A DNA stretch of 64,000 nucleotides from assembly GCF_900215435.1 (NCBI RefSeq), contig NZ_OCMY01000001.1, forward strand, positions 1 through 64,000, given 5' to 3'. Position 1 is the first letter of the stretch. The number at the start of each line of letters is the position of its first letter. Below the pieces are notes generated by a model, which saw only the letters and a program-made list of their open reading frames with translations, did no database searches and was not told where the DNA came from. This document shows, piece by piece, positions 54,755 to 64,000 of this stretch. This DNA comes from Candidatus Pantoea floridensis (GTDB taxonomy: Bacteria; Pseudomonadota; Gammaproteobacteria; Enterobacterales; Enterobacteriaceae). The translations under genes were made by a program, and so were the position numbers.

Positions 54755-55390
54755 ATGATCGACGCTATTCGTAAAAATGCGGTAACGCTGGCAGCTTTTG
54801 CTGTGATTACCACCGGCGTGACGGCGGTGGTTAACTATGTCACGAAACCCACGGTAGAACATCAAACTGCACTGCAACAGAAAAATCTGTTAGATCAGGT
54901 GGTGCCGACCGATCTGTACGACAATCACATCCAGCAAGAGTGTTTTCTGGTGACTGATGCCGTGGCGCTCGGTAATGATAAGCCGCACCATCTCTATATC
55001 GCGCGTAAAGGCGACCAACCGGTGGCGGCGGCGCTTGAGACCACCGCGCCAGATGGCTATTCTGGGGCGATTCAGATGTTAGTCGGTGCCGATTTCCATG
55101 GCAAAGTGCTGGGCGTGCGCGTTGTTGAGCATCATGAAACGCCGGGGCTCGGCGATAAAATCGAACTGCGTATTTCCGACTGGATTAACAGCTTTAACGG
55201 CAAGGTGATCCACGGTGCAGATGATAAAAATTTTGCGGTGAAAAAAGACGGCGGTGAATTCGACCAATTTACCGGCGCAACCATTACGCCTCGCGCCGTG
55301 GTGAATGCCACTAAGCGCACCGCGCTGCTAATTGAAACACTGCCAGCGAAGCTCGCTTCGTTGCCTGAATGTGGAGATGCAAATGAGTGA
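54755..55390 (+). CDS. rsxG: RsxG, flavinylated periplasmic subunit
   Basis: 211 residues from the ATG at 54755, six bases after AAGGA; a TTG at 54749 is less likely. One N-terminal membrane helix anchors an FMN-binding domain: [26 protein letters not shown] and [11 protein letters not shown], with Thr176 as the expected covalent FMN site. It overlaps rsxE by eight bases. Confidence 0.95.
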   Translation: MIDAIRKNAVTLAAFAVITTGVTAVVNYVTKPTVEHQTALQQKNLLDQVVPTDLYDNHIQQECFLVTDAVALGNDKPHHLYIARKGDQPVAAALETTAPDGYSGAIQMLVGADFHGKVLGVRVVEHHETPGLGDKIELRISDWINSFNGKVIHGADDKNFAVKKDGGEFDQFTGATITPRAVVNATKRTALLIETLPAKLASLPECGDANE

Positions 55391-56084
55391 AGCCAAAAAT
55401 TTACTGGTCGGCGGACTGTGGAAAAATAACTCTGCGCTGGTCCAGCTGCTCGGCCTGTGTCCGCTGCTGGCGGTCACCTCTACCGCCACAAACGCCTTAG
55501 GCCTGGGTTTGGCAACTACGTTGGTGCTGACCATCACCAACAGCGCAATTTCAGCCTCGCGCCGCTGGGTGCCTGCGGAAATCCGTATTCCTATTTATGT
55601 CATGATCATTGCGTCAGTGGTGAGCTGCGTGCAGATGCTGATCAATGCCTATGCATACGGTTTGTATCAGTCGCTCGGCATCTTCATCCCGCTCATCGTC
55701 ACCAACTGCATCGTGGTGGGCCGCGCCGAAGCGGTTGCGTCAAAAAGCAGCATTCCATTGTCCGCGCTGGATGGCTTTGCCATCGGCATGGGCGCCACCT
55801 GCGCGATGGTGACGCTGGGGTCGATTCGCGAACTGATTGGCAGCGGCACGCTGTTTAACGGAGCGGATCAGCTGCTAGGCCCGTGGGCCAAAGCGCTGCG
55901 CATTGAAGTCGTCCATTTTGATTCACCGATGCTACTGGCGATGCTGCCGCCGGGCGCCTTTATCGGCCTTGGCATGTTGTTGGCGGGTAAATACCTGATC
56001 GATCAGAAGATGAAACAGCGCGCGGCCCTTCGCGCCGCAGCACCAGACGTAGAGCCGCAGGGCGCAGCCGGGAAAGTGGTGTGA
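55383..56084 (+). CDS. rsxE: RsxE, electron-transfer complex membrane subunit
   Basis: 233 residues from the ATG at 55383. Six membrane helices homologous to Rsx[28 protein letters not shown] and the second Cys in [17 protein letters not shown] hydrophilic C-terminal tail ends the protein. The stop overlaps the nth GTG start, so the DNA repair gene is translationally coupled to the complex. Confidence 0.95.
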   Translation: MSEAKNLLVGGLWKNNSALVQLLGLCPLLAVTSTATNALGLGLATTLVLTITNSAISASRRWVPAEIRIPIYVMIIASVVSCVQMLINAYAYGLYQSLGIFIPLIVTNCIVVGRAEAVASKSSIPLSALDGFAIGMGATCAMVTLGSIRELIGSGTLFNGADQLLGPWAKALRIEVVHFDSPMLLAMLPPGAFIGLGMLLAGKYLIDQKMKQRAALRAAAPDVEPQGAAGKVV

Positions 56085-56716
56085 ATAAAGAGAAACGTCA
56101 CCAGATTTTGACGCGCCTGCGCGATGAGAATCCGCATCCAACCACCGAACTGAACTTCAGCTCGCCGTTTGAATTGCTGATCGCGGTACTGCTTTCCGCA
56201 CAGGCGACGGACGTGAGCGTCAATAAAGCCACCGCTAAGCTCTATCCGGTGGCGAACACGCCGGCGGCCATATTGGCGTTGGGCGTCGATGGCGTGAAGG
56301 AATACATCAAAACCATCGGCCTGTTTAATAGCAAAGCCGAAAACGTCATCAAGACCTGCCGCATTTTGCTGGAGCAACACGCTGGCGAAGTGCCGGAAGA
56401 TCGCGCGGCGCTGGAAGCGTTGCCGGGCGTGGGCCGCAAAACCGCCAACGTGGTGCTTAATACCGCGTTCGGCTGGCCGACCATTGCCGTTGACACCCAT
56501 ATTTTCCGCGTCAGCAATCGCACCCGTTTTGCCCCCGGCAAGAATGTCGAGGAAGTGGAGGATAAGCTGCTCAAAGTGGTACCCGCCGCGTTTAAGGTTG
56601 ATTGTCATCACTGGCTAATTTTGCATGGCCGCTACACCTGCGTGGCGCGTAAACCGCGCTGCGGCTCCTGCCTGATCGAAGATTTGTGTGAGTTCGACGC
56701 CAAAACCGACCTGTGA
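56081..56716 (+). CDS. nth: Endonuclease III
   Basis: 211 residues with a GTG start overlapping the rsxE stop. The helix-hairpin-helix [12 protein letters not shown] contains catalytic Lys120, and Asp138 lies in VDTH. The 4Fe-4S cluster ligands are Cys187, 194, 197 and 203. It is a bifunctional glycosylase/AP lyase removing oxidised pyrimidines. Coupling to rsx, which handles SoxR reduction, is shared with E. coli. Confidence 0.97.
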   Translation: MNKEKRHQILTRLRDENPHPTTELNFSSPFELLIAVLLSAQATDVSVNKATAKLYPVANTPAAILALGVDGVKEYIKTIGLFNSKAENVIKTCRILLEQHAGEVPEDRAALEALPGVGRKTANVVLNTAFGWPTIAVDTHIFRVSNRTRFAPGKNVEEVEDKLLKVVPAAFKVDCHHWLILHGRYTCVARKPRCGSCLIEDLCEFDAKTDL

Positions 56717-56732
56717 CACGCTGCCGATAGCC

Positions 56733-57031
56733 ACGCAAAATCGTGCGCTGGTTGCAAGCGTTAGGCATTGCTTCCTTACTCGAAAACCAGCGTGCAGACA
56801 TCGCCATCGCCGCGCGACACTGCGATATCGTGTTTGATGCGGTCGGCGGGGACATCGGGCCATCGATTTGGCAAGCGCTGCCCACGGCGGCGGTTTGAGG
56901 CGCTTTGGCCGCTGTTACGTGTCAGTGATTGCGGTGAGGTAGAGATTTTCCCGCTGGCACAATGGCGCGAGGCGATCCACTGCTATCATCAATCGGGCCG
57001 GCATCGTAAACCGTTGTTACAGCTATTGTAA
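56733..57031 (+). pseudogene. Remnant of a zinc-type/quinone-type alcohol dehydrogenase (MDR family)
   Basis: The first frame reads RKIVRWLQALGIASLL then HCDIVFDAVGGDIGP, as in the NAD(P)-binding half of MDR enzymes, and stops at TGA near 56898. A second frame continues with PLLRVSDCGEVEIFPLAQW and ends KPLLQLL, like an MDR C-terminus. The beginning and about half of the gene are missing and at least one frameshift is present. It lies between nth and a REP cluster. Confidence 0.6.
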
Positions 57032-57035
57032 TAAC

Positions 57036-57207
57036 GGTCGCCATGAATGGCGTAATGCCGCTCACTTAAGCAAAAAAATGCCTGTTTATGCAGGTGCGCA
57101 TGAATGCGCACCCTACGAAAACCCGGCGTTATTCACGTAGGGTCACCATTCATGGTGACCGATTCACGCTTAACTGACGAGCATTACGCCATGAATGGCG
57201 ACCTTAC
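57036..57207. repeat. Cluster of four REP-like palindromes
   Basis: Units at 57036-57052 (GGTCGCCAT stem), 57093-57116 (GGTGCGCAT stem, CCCTAC end), 57137-57160 (GTAGGGT start, GGTCACCAT stem) and 57187-57207 (GCCAT stem, ACCTTAC end). Alternating orientation resembles a BIME. Part of this cluster is repeated near 61847. Confidence 0.75.
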
Positions 57208-57240
57208 GGCTGCTTTACGTGATTGTCGTCAGGTGCAGGT

Positions 57241-57930
57241 TTAGCCTGCGGCGGCCTGCAGCCAGGCGACCACCAGCGGTGATAACCGATTTTGTAGCGC
57301 CGCCCGCTCAGACTGGAATAACGTGGCGACGAAGAACGGGTGATCGGTTAACTCAATGCCGCGCACGTCGCCTTCAAGATCCCAGGAAGTCACCCGTAGA
57401 TTTTGTGTCGCCAGTGCATCACTGAATTCCGCGTTAACGCCAAAGTTGCAGTGATAGCCCTCATCACTCTGCAGGGCGCCATAAGCACGCGCAATGCGCG
57501 AGTCTGGCTGGAAGCTAACGGTACCGCGCTGTTCCACCAGCGAACAGGCCAGCGGCGCAATCACCCAGCGGCCAGCAGGATCGGTTTCAGCATGCGAGGC
57601 ATCTGCCCAGCCCAGCACGTTACGCGCGTACTCCACGATGGCATACTGGAAGCCCCCGCAAGATCCCAGAAAAGGCTTTCCGCTTTCACGCACCCAACGC
57701 AGCGCGGCAAACACGCCTTCATCATTAAGATAAGGACTTCCCGGTACCAGCCAAATCGCATGGTAGTCGGCGAGGTTATGCTGCTCAAGTTCAGGCGTGG
57801 CAATCCAGTTAGCGTTGACGTTCAGGGAAAGGGCTTGTGCGGCAAGTTGTATAGCGGGAGGAATAGCCTGATGTGCTACGGCATTTGCACGGTAATCGCC
57901 AATCAGGGCGACACGAATCGACTGCGTCAT
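57241..57930 (-). CDS. CTP synthase C-terminal-like class I glutamine amidotransferase
   Basis: 229 residues forming a single GATase-1-like domain related to the C-terminus of PyrG. Opening strand IRVALIGDYRANAVAHQAIP, oxyanion region WLVPGSPYLNDEGV and nucleophile elbow FLGSCGGFQYAIVEYARNVLG with Cys. C-terminal HPFFVATLFQSE aligns with the HP(x)F segment of PyrG near the catalytic His/Glu. It belongs to the group annotated as CTP-synthase C-terminal-related (seleno)protein, where Sec replaces the Cys in some members; here the codon is Cys (TGC). No synthetase domain is attached, and the acceptor substrate is unknown. Confidence 0.8.
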   Translation of the reverse strand: MTQSIRVALIGDYRANAVAHQAIPPAIQLAAQALSLNVNANWIATPELEQHNLADYHAIWLVPGSPYLNDEGVFAALRWVRESGKPFLGSCGGFQYAIVEYARNVLGWADASHAETDPAGRWVIAPLACSLVEQRGTVSFQPDSRIARAYGALQSDEGYHCNFGVNAEFSDALATQNLRVTSWDLEGDVRGIELTDHPFFVATLFQSERAALQNRLSPLVVAWLQAAAG

Positions 57931-58583
57931 GATTACGTCCTTTCAGGGAAAAAAGGAGGTTACAGCAAAGTTGCCACGCTGTCTAAATAGCAAAACCGGT
58001 TTCATTTTCTGCCTTTCGTTTCCACGCATTGCGTTTAAAGCAGCATCTTTATGCGCCATAAACCGCCTTAAGGTGAGGAAATATTCGACAATCGCCAGCG
58101 GCGCAAACGTTTACTTCTTTTGCCGATTTAATTAATTCGTGGTTTTGTGCGCAGGATCAATTAATTAGCGTTCTGGAATCTTTTGACTGCTTAATATGCT
58201 CATCAATCAATCTATTGTGCTTACATTGTGAGCATAGACAATAAAATAGTTGGTATAAATTACGTACTTTAGCGTTATATTCCAAAAAACAGCACAGAAG
58301 CAGTTTATATCAGGAAAAAGCGCTTCCAGATCTCCATTTAGCATCTTTCTCCTGATATAATACGGCACAGCAAGATTTAACACTGATTTACAACTTCGTA
58401 TAACGGCATTAACCCTACCTATTGCAAGTATTTCAGCGTGCAGAAAATGCTTGCCCTGATGGACTGATTCAGCCAAATTAGTCGCCGTTTTTCCTTTCTA
58501 ATAACAATGTTGCGCGGGATTACCCAGCCCGACGCAGACTTAATTCCTGTCGCAAAACAGGCTATGTATAAACTGAGGTACAT
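57931..58583. other. Intergenic region with PurR-like box and long inverted repeat
   Basis: 653 bases upstream of both the amidotransferase (minus) and dtpA (plus). GCGCAAACGTTTACTT (58101-58116) is close to the PurR operator. TTATATCAGGAAAAAG (58305-58320) pairs with CTTTCTCCTGATATAA (58345-58360) with one mismatch. An open minus frame at 58207-58476 would need a TTG start and has no ribosome site, so it is not called. Confidence 0.45.
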
Positions 58584-60089
58584 GTGTCAACTGCAAACAA
58601 ACACACTGAAGGGGCGCCAAGCCTCAACGCTTTTAAGCAACCCAAAGCGTTTTATCTGATCTTCTCCATCGAGCTATGGGAACGTTTTGGCTACTACGGC
58701 CTACAGGCCATTATGGCGGTTTACCTGGTGAAGCAGCTGGGGATGTCCGAAGCGGACTCCATTACGCTGTTTACCTCGTTTAGCGCGCTGGTTTACGGTT
58801 TAGTCGCCATTGGCGGCTGGCTCGGTGATAAAGTGCTGGGCACCAAACGTGTGATCGTGCTGGGCGTTATTGTACTGGCGCTGGGCTACGCACTGATCGC
58901 TTTCTCCGGCCATGACACCTCAATGGTCTATATCGGCATGGCGACCATCGCCGTCGGTAGCGGCTTGTTCAAAGCGAACCCCTCCTCCCTGCTTTCGACC
59001 TGCTATGAGAAAGATGATGCGCGCCTCGACGGTGCTTTCACCATGTTCTACATGTCGATCAACATTGGTTCGCTGTTCTCCATGATGCTGACACCGTGGC
59101 TGGCGGCAAAATATGGCTGGGGCGCGGCGTTCTCGCTCTCCGTGGTGGGTCTGGTCATCACTCTGCTGAACTTCCTGTTCTGCCAGCGTCTGGTGAAGAA
59201 TTACGGCTCCAAGCCTGATTTTGCTCCCTTGCAGATGGGTAAATTACTGATGACGCTGGTCGGCGTAGTGGCGTTGGTTGCGCTGGCGGCCTGGCTGCTG
59301 CATCACCAGAGCATCGCACGCATGACGCTGGGCGTGATTGCCGCGGGTATCGTAGTGATCTTCGCTAAAGAAGCCTTTGCTCTCAAGGGCGCTGCACGTC
59401 GTAAGATGATTGTCGCCTTCCTGCTGATGGTTGAAGCGATTGTGTTCTTCGTGCTCTATATGCAGATGCCAACCTCGCTCAACTTCTTTGCTATCCGCAA
59501 CGTTGAACACGCGATTCTTGGTATCACTTTTGAGCCAGAACAGTTCCAGGCGCTGAACCCGTTCTGGATTATGCTGGCGAGTCCGATTCTGGCCGCGGTG
59601 TATAACAAGCTGGGTGACAAAATGCCGATGCCGCACAAATTTGCCATCGGTATGGTGCTGTGTTCAGGTGCTTTCCTGGTGCTGCCGTTTGGTGCCAAAT
59701 TTGCCAATGACGCCGGGATCGTCTCTGTTAACTGGTTGATTATTAGCTACGCCCTGCAGAGTATTGGCGAGCTGATGATTTCCGGCCTGGGCCTGGCGAT
59801 GGTGGCGCAGCTGGTCCCTCAGCGTCTGATGGGCTTTATCATGGGTTCATGGTTCCTGACCACCGCCGGTGCCGCGATGATTGCCGGTAAAGTCGCTAAT
59901 CTGATGGCGGTACCCGAAAACGTAACCGACCCGCACGCTTCGCTGGCCGTTTACAGCCAGGTATTCCAGCAGATTGGTATCGCCACCGGCGCAATCGCTC
60001 TTCTGATGTTGATCACTGCGCCGCTGCTTAATCGCATGACACAGGATGATGAACAAACTGAACTGAAACGCGCTAGCGCGAATCAGTAA
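58584..60089 (+). CDS. dtpA: DtpA (TppB), proton-dependent di/tripeptide permease
   Basis: 501 residues with a GTG start, as in E. coli, six bases after GAGG. Fourteen membrane helices of the POT/PTR family. The signature [20 protein letters not shown] carries the ExxERFxYY motif; [15 protein letters not shown] is the second PTR signature. It imports di- and tripeptides across the inner membrane. In E. coli it is OmpR-activated. A strong terminator follows. Confidence 0.96.
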   Translation: MSTANKHTEGAPSLNAFKQPKAFYLIFSIELWERFGYYGLQAIMAVYLVKQLGMSEADSITLFTSFSALVYGLVAIGGWLGDKVLGTKRVIVLGVIVLALGYALIAFSGHDTSMVYIGMATIAVGSGLFKANPSSLLSTCYEKDDARLDGAFTMFYMSINIGSLFSMMLTPWLAAKYGWGAAFSLSVVGLVITLLNFLFCQRLVKNYGSKPDFAPLQMGKLLMTLVGVVALVALAAWLLHHQSIARMTLGVIAAGIVVIFAKEAFALKGAARRKMIVAFLLMVEAIVFFVLYMQMPTSLNFFAIRNVEHAILGITFEPEQFQALNPFWIMLASPILAAVYNKLGDKMPMPHKFAIGMVLCSGAFLVLPFGAKFANDAGIVSVNWLIISYALQSIGELMISGLGLAMVAQLVPQRLMGFIMGSWFLTTAGAAMIAGKVANLMAVPENVTDPHASLAVYSQVFQQIGIATGAIALLMLITAPLLNRMTQDDEQTELKRASANQ

Positions 60090-60093
60090 AATC

Positions 60094-60120
60094 AAAGCCG
60101 GGCATGTCCCGGCTTTTTTT
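60094..60120 (+). terminator. Rho-independent terminator after dtpA
   Basis: AAAGCCGGG, loop, CCCGGCTTT and T-run. Confidence 0.9.
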
Positions 60121-60245
60121 CGCCCACTCTCTCATCTTCCCATTGTTCGCATCCCCTTTCCTTTAACGTTTTCTGCCGTCAACGCTTCGCTTTTCACTCA
60201 CTTAACTTCATCATGACAGCTCACGGTTAGCAGACGGGAACAATC

Positions 60246-61127
60246 ATGGACAGGTTTGATGAGCTAGAGGTATTTGTTGCTGTCATTCAGCAAGGCAGCC
60301 TGGCGGGTGCCGCGCGTCTATTACAGCGATCGCCACCGGTTATTACCCGTACGCTGAATACGCTCGAAGCGCGTCTTGCAACGACCTTGATTGAGCGCAC
60401 CACGCGCCAGTTGGCACCCACGGAAGCCGGCTGGCAGCTGTTTGAACAGGCACAACGTTTGCTGAGTGACTATCAGCGTGCCGTGGACAGCGCTCATCAT
60501 AGTGGCCTGCACGGCCTGCTGCGGGTAACGGCGCCGGTGCAGTTCGGTCGCCGGCACGTTATGCCCTTAGTCAACGCCTTCTTGCAGCGGCATGCGGAAA
60601 TGCAGATAGAAGTGGTGCTGAGCGACAGTTATCAGGATCTGATCGAAAACGCTCTGGATATCGCCCTGCGAATCGGCGAGCTGCAAGACTCCTCGATGGT
60701 GGCGCGTCAGGTTGGCAGCGTACGTTCAACGCTGGTTGCTAGTCCTGAATACCTAACACGAGCTGGAACGCCAACGCATCCCGCTGAGCTCGCGCAACAT
60801 GCCATCGTGACGAGCCTGCGTCATACGCGTGAATGGCGTTTCGCCCAGGATTTGCGGGTGCGTATTGCGCCGCGTCTACGTGTAAACGATGTGGAGAGCC
60901 AACTGGAAGCCCTGCGTAGCGGCCAGGGTATCGGTCGTTTATTGTCGTATCAGGTTATTGACGATATCCATGATGGCAAGCTTTTGCATTTACTGCCTGA
61001 GTGGGAACCCGCACCGTTGCCGGTACAGTTGGTGACACAACGTGTTAAAAATATGACGCCCAAAGTCCGGCAGTTTTGGGATTTTGCGCTCGAAAAACTG
61101 CCGTTACTGCCCTGCTTTGCTGAATAA
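60246..61127 (+). CDS. LysR-family transcriptional regulator
   Basis: 293 residues. N-terminal winged HTH: FDELEVFVAVIQQGSLAGAARLL, then RTLNTLEARLATTLIERTTRQLAPTEAG. C-terminal type 2 periplasmic-binding-like effector domain with GLLRVTAPVQFGRRHVMPLV and IALRIGELQDSSMVAR. It resembles the CrgA/DsdC-like branch of LTTRs that often controls oxidoreductases or GST-type genes. gstA begins 100 bases downstream on the same strand; a regulatory link is possible but unproven. This gene is absent between dtpA and gstA in E. coli. Confidence 0.9.
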   Translation: MDRFDELEVFVAVIQQGSLAGAARLLQRSPPVITRTLNTLEARLATTLIERTTRQLAPTEAGWQLFEQAQRLLSDYQRAVDSAHHSGLHGLLRVTAPVQFGRRHVMPLVNAFLQRHAEMQIEVVLSDSYQDLIENALDIALRIGELQDSSMVARQVGSVRSTLVASPEYLTRAGTPTHPAELAQHAIVTSLRHTREWRFAQDLRVRIAPRLRVNDVESQLEALRSGQGIGRLLSYQVIDDIHDGKLLHLLPEWEPAPLPVQLVTQRVKNMTPKVRQFWDFALEKLPLLPCFAE

Positions 61128-61227
61128 AAGCTGAAGGATAACCGCAAATCCTGAACGCGATCATTGGTAAAAATAGCGGGCAGACTTATGCTACCTCGAT
61201 CGCAACATCACTTCAGGAGAAGCCTCG

Positions 61228-61833
61228 ATGAAACTCTATTGCAAGCCCGGAGCCTGTTCACTTTCACCGCATATCGTCGCGCTTGAATGCGATTTGGACT
61301 TTACGCAGGTCAATGTCGATCTGCAGAAGAAAGTTACCGAGCAGGGAGACGATTACTGGCAAATAAACCCGAAAGGACAAGTGCCGGCACTGCAGTTAGA
61401 TGATGGCAGCATACTGACGGAAGGTGTGGCTATTGTGCAGTATCTGGCGGACCTCAAACCGGATCGCAATCTGTTGGCGCCGACGGGCAGCCTGACGCGC
61501 TACCACACCCTGGAGTGGCTTAGCTTTGTGAGTAGCGAATTGCACAAGAGTTTTAGCCCGCTGTTTCGCTCGGATACGCCAGAAGAGTACAAAAACATTG
61601 TGCGTGCACAGCTGGAGAAAAAGTATCAGGCGGTGAATCAGGCGCTGCAGGATAAGCAGTGGCTGTTGGGGCTGCGCTTCACCGTCGCAGATGTCTATCT
61701 GTTCGTGGTGACCCGCTGGGCTAAAGCTATCAAGTTGAATCTGAGTGGACTGGATGCGCTGGAAACCTGGTTTAGCCGCGTGGCGGAGCGCCCTGCGGTG
61801 CAAGCGGCGATGAAAGCAGAAGGTTTGGTTTAA
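61228..61833 (+). CDS. gstA: Glutathione S-transferase
   Basis: 201 residues, the same length as E. coli GstA. Beta-class features: [19 protein letters not shown] with Cys10, [14 protein letters not shown] and [13 protein letters not shown] for glutathione binding, and His106 in ELHKSF. C-terminal helical domain with [11 protein letters not shown]. It conjugates glutathione to electrophiles and has peroxidase-type activity in homologues. AGGAG precedes the ATG. Confidence 0.95.
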   Translation: MKLYCKPGACSLSPHIVALECDLDFTQVNVDLQKKVTEQGDDYWQINPKGQVPALQLDDGSILTEGVAIVQYLADLKPDRNLLAPTGSLTRYHTLEWLSFVSSELHKSFSPLFRSDTPEEYKNIVRAQLEKKYQAVNQALQDKQWLLGLRFTVADVYLFVVTRWAKAIKLNLSGLDALETWFSRVAERPAVQAAMKAEGLV

Positions 61834-61846
61834 ACATTGATGCCAG

Positions 61847-61978
61847 GGTGCGCATGAATGCGCACCCTACGAAAACCCGGCTATATCCACCCAAGGTCGC
61901 CATGCATGGTGCCCGATTCACGCCTAACTGAGCGGCATTAAATCACCGCACATTCTGTAGCGGCGCGATTTATCGCGC
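61847..61978. repeat. REP-like cluster, partial copy of the 57093 cluster
   Basis: Unit GGTGCGCAT stem with CCCTAC (61847-61870), a degenerate GGTCGCCAT/ATGG unit near 61895-61912, and a unit GTAGCGGCGCGATTTATCGC at 61957-61978. The linker GAAAACCCGGC and the phrase GATTCACGC(C/T)TAACTGA also occur at 57117-57178. Confidence 0.7.
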
Positions 61979-62007
61979 AATGAACTGCGCCGCGACAATG
62001 TGTGCGC

Positions 62008-62868
62008 TTAAAGCTTTTCGGCTGAGAAATGCTGGGTCGGCTTAGCAATTGCGTCCTGCGCCGCCACTAGCTGCAATTCATACTCGCCCATTTCGTGGGT
62101 TTTCAGCATCACTTCATATACCGCAGCGGTGATGTGCTCAAGTGCATCCTGCAGCGACTTACCGTGCAGCAGATCGACCAGCAGCAGACCGCTGGTAAGA
62201 TCGCCCACGCCCACCGGCTGACGCACACCAAAGTCCACCAGCGGACGGCTGATGTGCCAGCACTCATCGGCGGTGACCAGCAGCATTTCGAAACGGTCAC
62301 TACGGCGTCCGGCGCGCGCCAGATGCTTAACCAATACCACTTTCGGGCCCACCGCGATTAATTCGCGCGCGGCAACCACCGCCTGCTCAATATTGGATAC
62401 TTCATGTCCACTGAGCATTTCCAGCTCGAGCAGATTTGGCGCGATAATATCGCTCGCAGGTAAGGCCATTTTGCAATGGAATTCCGCCACGCCCGGTGCC
62501 ACGATACAGCCTTTTTCCGGATGACCCATCACCGGATCGCAGAAGAACCATGCCTTCGGATTCGCCTCTTTGACCAGACGCACGATCTCCAGGATCTGTT
62601 CGCCCTGCTCGGCCGAGCCTAAATAGCCACTCAGCACCGCATCACAGGTTTTTAAACGATCGACAGCAGCGATACCTTTGACGATATCCGTCAAATGCGT
62701 AGCAGGCATCACGGTGCCGGTCCAGTGACCGTACTGCGTGTGATTAGAAAATTGCACGGTATTCAGCGGCCAAACGTTTGCGCCCATGCGGCGCATCGGG
62801 AATTCGGCGGCGCTGTTGCCGGCGTGTCCGTAAACAACGTGAGATTGAATTGCGAGGATATTTTTCAT
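62008..62868 (-). CDS. pdxY: Pyridoxal kinase
   Basis: 286 residues from the ATG at 62868 (AGGG six bases upstream). PfkB/ribokinase-like fold: [39 protein letters not shown], the anion hole and catalytic Asp in [15 protein letters not shown]. It phosphorylates pyridoxal to PLP for salvage. It follows tyrS on the same strand as in E. coli, but a terminator lies between. Confidence 0.96.
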   Translation of the reverse strand: MKNILAIQSHVVYGHAGNSAAEFPMRRMGANVWPLNTVQFSNHTQYGHWTGTVMPATHLTDIVKGIAAVDRLKTCDAVLSGYLGSAEQGEQILEIVRLVKEANPKAWFFCDPVMGHPEKGCIVAPGVAEFHCKMALPASDIIAPNLLELEMLSGHEVSNIEQAVVAARELIAVGPKVVLVKHLARAGRRSDRFEMLLVTADECWHISRPLVDFGVRQPVGVGDLTSGLLLVDLLHGKSLQDALEHITAAVYEVMLKTHEMGEYELQLVAAQDAIAKPTQHFSAEKL

Positions 62869-62893
62869 TATTGCCCTGTACTGCCTTGCCATG

Positions 62894-62917
62894 AAAAAAG
62901 GGCCGGTTGCCGGCCCT
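62894..62917 (-). terminator. Terminator between tyrS and pdxY
   Basis: On the minus strand AGGGCCGG, loop, CCGGCCCT then six T residues, just after tyrS. pdxY may depend on read-through or its own promoter. Confidence 0.85.
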
Positions 62918-62923
62918 CAACGC

Positions 62924-64000
62924 TTACTGCCAGTTAATCAGGCAGTAATGTTTTTTACCGCGACGCAACAGCGTGAAGCGTCCAAACAGTTTATCGCTAT
63001 CGCTGAAGCGGTACTCAGCATCTGACTGCTTTTCACCGTTAAGTGATACCGCGTTAGAACCGATCATGGTGCGTGCCTGACCGCGTGATGGTACCAACTC
63101 TGCTGCCACCAGCGCCTGCTGCAGGTCGTCTCCCGCATTCAGCGTAATGGTTGGCATACCGTCCTGCGCCAGCTGCTCGAAGTCAGCTTCGGTCATTGCG
63201 CTCAGGCTGCCTGAGAACAGGCTTTCGGTAATACGCTGCGCCGCCGTCAAACCGCTTTCGCCATGCACCAGACGCGTCACCTGCTCGGCCAATACATATT
63301 GCGCACGCGGTGCTTTACCGCTGTTTTTATCTTCTTCTTCCAGCGCATTGATCTCTTCAATACTCATGAAGGTGAAGAATTTCAGGAAGCGATAAACGTC
63401 GGCATCCGCCGTGTTGATCCAGAATTGATAGAACTTGTACGGACTGGTTTTCTTCGCGTCCAGCCACACCGCGCCACCTTCGGTTTTGCCGAACTTAGTG
63501 CCGTCAGATTTGGTGATCAGCGGTACGGTTAACCCCCAAGCCTGCTGCTGATGCAGACGGCGCGTCAGATCGATACCTGATGTAATGTTGCCCCACTGAT
63601 CGGAACCGCCAATCTGCAGCACCACATCGTGACGCTTGTTCAGTTCGGCAAAATCATAACCCTGCAGTAGGTTGTAGGAGAACTCGGTGTACGAAATACC
63701 CTGATCTTCGCGATTCAGACGCTGTTTCACCGCTTCACGGTTGATCATCTGATTTACGGAAAAGTGCTTGCCAATGTCGCGCAGGAAGGTCAGCACATTC
63801 ATGCCGCCAAACCAGTCATAGTTGTTAGCCGCGATGGCGCTGTTATCACCGCAATCAAAACTCAGGAATGGCGCAACCTGATTGCGGATTTTATCTACCC
63901 ACTCACCCACGGTTTCCGCGGTGTTGAGTTTACGTTCTGCTGCTTTAAAGCTGGGATCGCCAATCAAGCCGGTGGCACCACCCACCAGCGCGACCGGCTT
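62924..64000 (-). CDS. tyrS: Tyrosyl-tRNA synthetase (C-terminal 358 residues; 5' end outside window)
   Basis: The open frame reaches the window edge, where [19 protein letters not shown] follows the HIGH region of E. coli TyrS, so about 65 N-terminal residues are missing. It keeps [29 protein letters not shown], the tyrosine-site [11 protein letters not shown] and the KMSKS-equivalent KFGKT. A C-terminal S4 RNA-binding domain ends at HYCLINWQ. It charges tRNA-Tyr. A terminator separates it from pdxY. Confidence 0.97.
   Translation of the reverse strand, partial: KPVALVGGATGLIGDPSFKAAERKLNTAETVGEWVDKIRNQVAPFLSFDCGDNSAIAANNYDWFGGMNVLTFLRDIGKHFSVNQMINREAVKQRLNREDQGISYTEFSYNLLQGYDFAELNKRHDVVLQIGGSDQWGNITSGIDLTRRLHQQQAWGLTVPLITKSDGTKFGKTEGGAVWLDAKKTSPYKFYQFWINTADADVYRFLKFFTFMSIEEINALEEEDKNSGKAPRAQYVLAEQVTRLVHGESGLTAAQRITESLFSGSLSAMTEADFEQLAQDGMPTITLNAGDDLQQALVAAELVPSRGQARTMIGSNAVSLNGEKQSDAEYRFSDSDKLFGRFTLLRRGKKHYCLINWQ

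Noticed and set aside
58207..58476. Minus-strand open frame of 89 codons before dtpA
   Set aside because: It needs a TTG start, has no ribosome site and no recognisable family features, and contains the long inverted repeat.
1..64000. CRISPR arrays, rRNA or tRNA genes
   Set aside because: No regularly spaced direct repeats or recognisable tRNA/rRNA sequences were seen; the repeats present are palindromic REP-like units.

Overview
The window is chromosomal DNA from a member of the Enterobacterales, most likely Erwiniaceae (Pantoea/Erwinia-like). From about 10 kb to the right edge the genes are GC-rich with close E. coli-type homologues, and their order follows the E. coli terminus region: tus, fumC, manA, ydgA, malI-malX-malY, add, ydgJ, then cnu(ydgT), ydgK, rsxABCDGE, nth, dtpA, gstA, pdxY, tyrS. 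A Ter site overlaps the tus leader. The species cannot be fixed from the sequence alone.

Region 1 (1-~10,010) is an accessory island. Its first 5 kb are strikingly AT-rich and carry one minus-strand cluster of seven paralogous NleD/HopH1-like (M91) zinc-metallopeptidase effector genes, the last cut by the window edge, with a CesT-type secretion chaperone gene among them. Two paralogues have lost the catalytic Glu of HExxH. Next come an SDR oxidoreductase, a MazE-like antitoxin without a partner, a DUF29 remnant, an unknown gene, a lambda-type integrase, a ccdAB toxin-antitoxin pair and a LysE/RhtB exporter. The island ends against srfC; only a possible srfB tail is left upstream of it.

Region 2 (~10-22 kb) holds srfC, a barnase/barstar pair, the complete rarA-oqxAB-oqxR multidrug efflux locus, a three-gene set encoding a secreted His/Gly/Asn-rich protein and two small proteins (preceded by overlapping CRP- and FNR-like sites), and an MFS transporter.

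Region 3 (~22-35.5 kb) is the terminus core: tus, a fasciclin protein with an ECF sigma/anti-sigma pair resembling the mycobacterial SigK-RskA-MPT70 module, fumC, manA, ydgA, the malI/malXY locus with its operators, add and ydgJ.

Region 4 (~35.6-48.8 kb) is a pentose/galactofuranose block placed between ydgJ and cnu: araFGH-araC and araBA (no araD), then ytfQRT-yjfF. Region 5 (~49-64 kb) returns to E. coli order with cnu, ydgK, the six-gene rsx electron-transfer operon translationally coupled to nth, a dehydrogenase pseudogene, a CTP-synthase-like amidotransferase, dtpA, a LysR regulator, gstA, pdxY and the 3' part of tyrS. Intergenic gaps throughout regions 2-5 carry a family of REP-like palindromes with a GTAG foot and co-varying stems.
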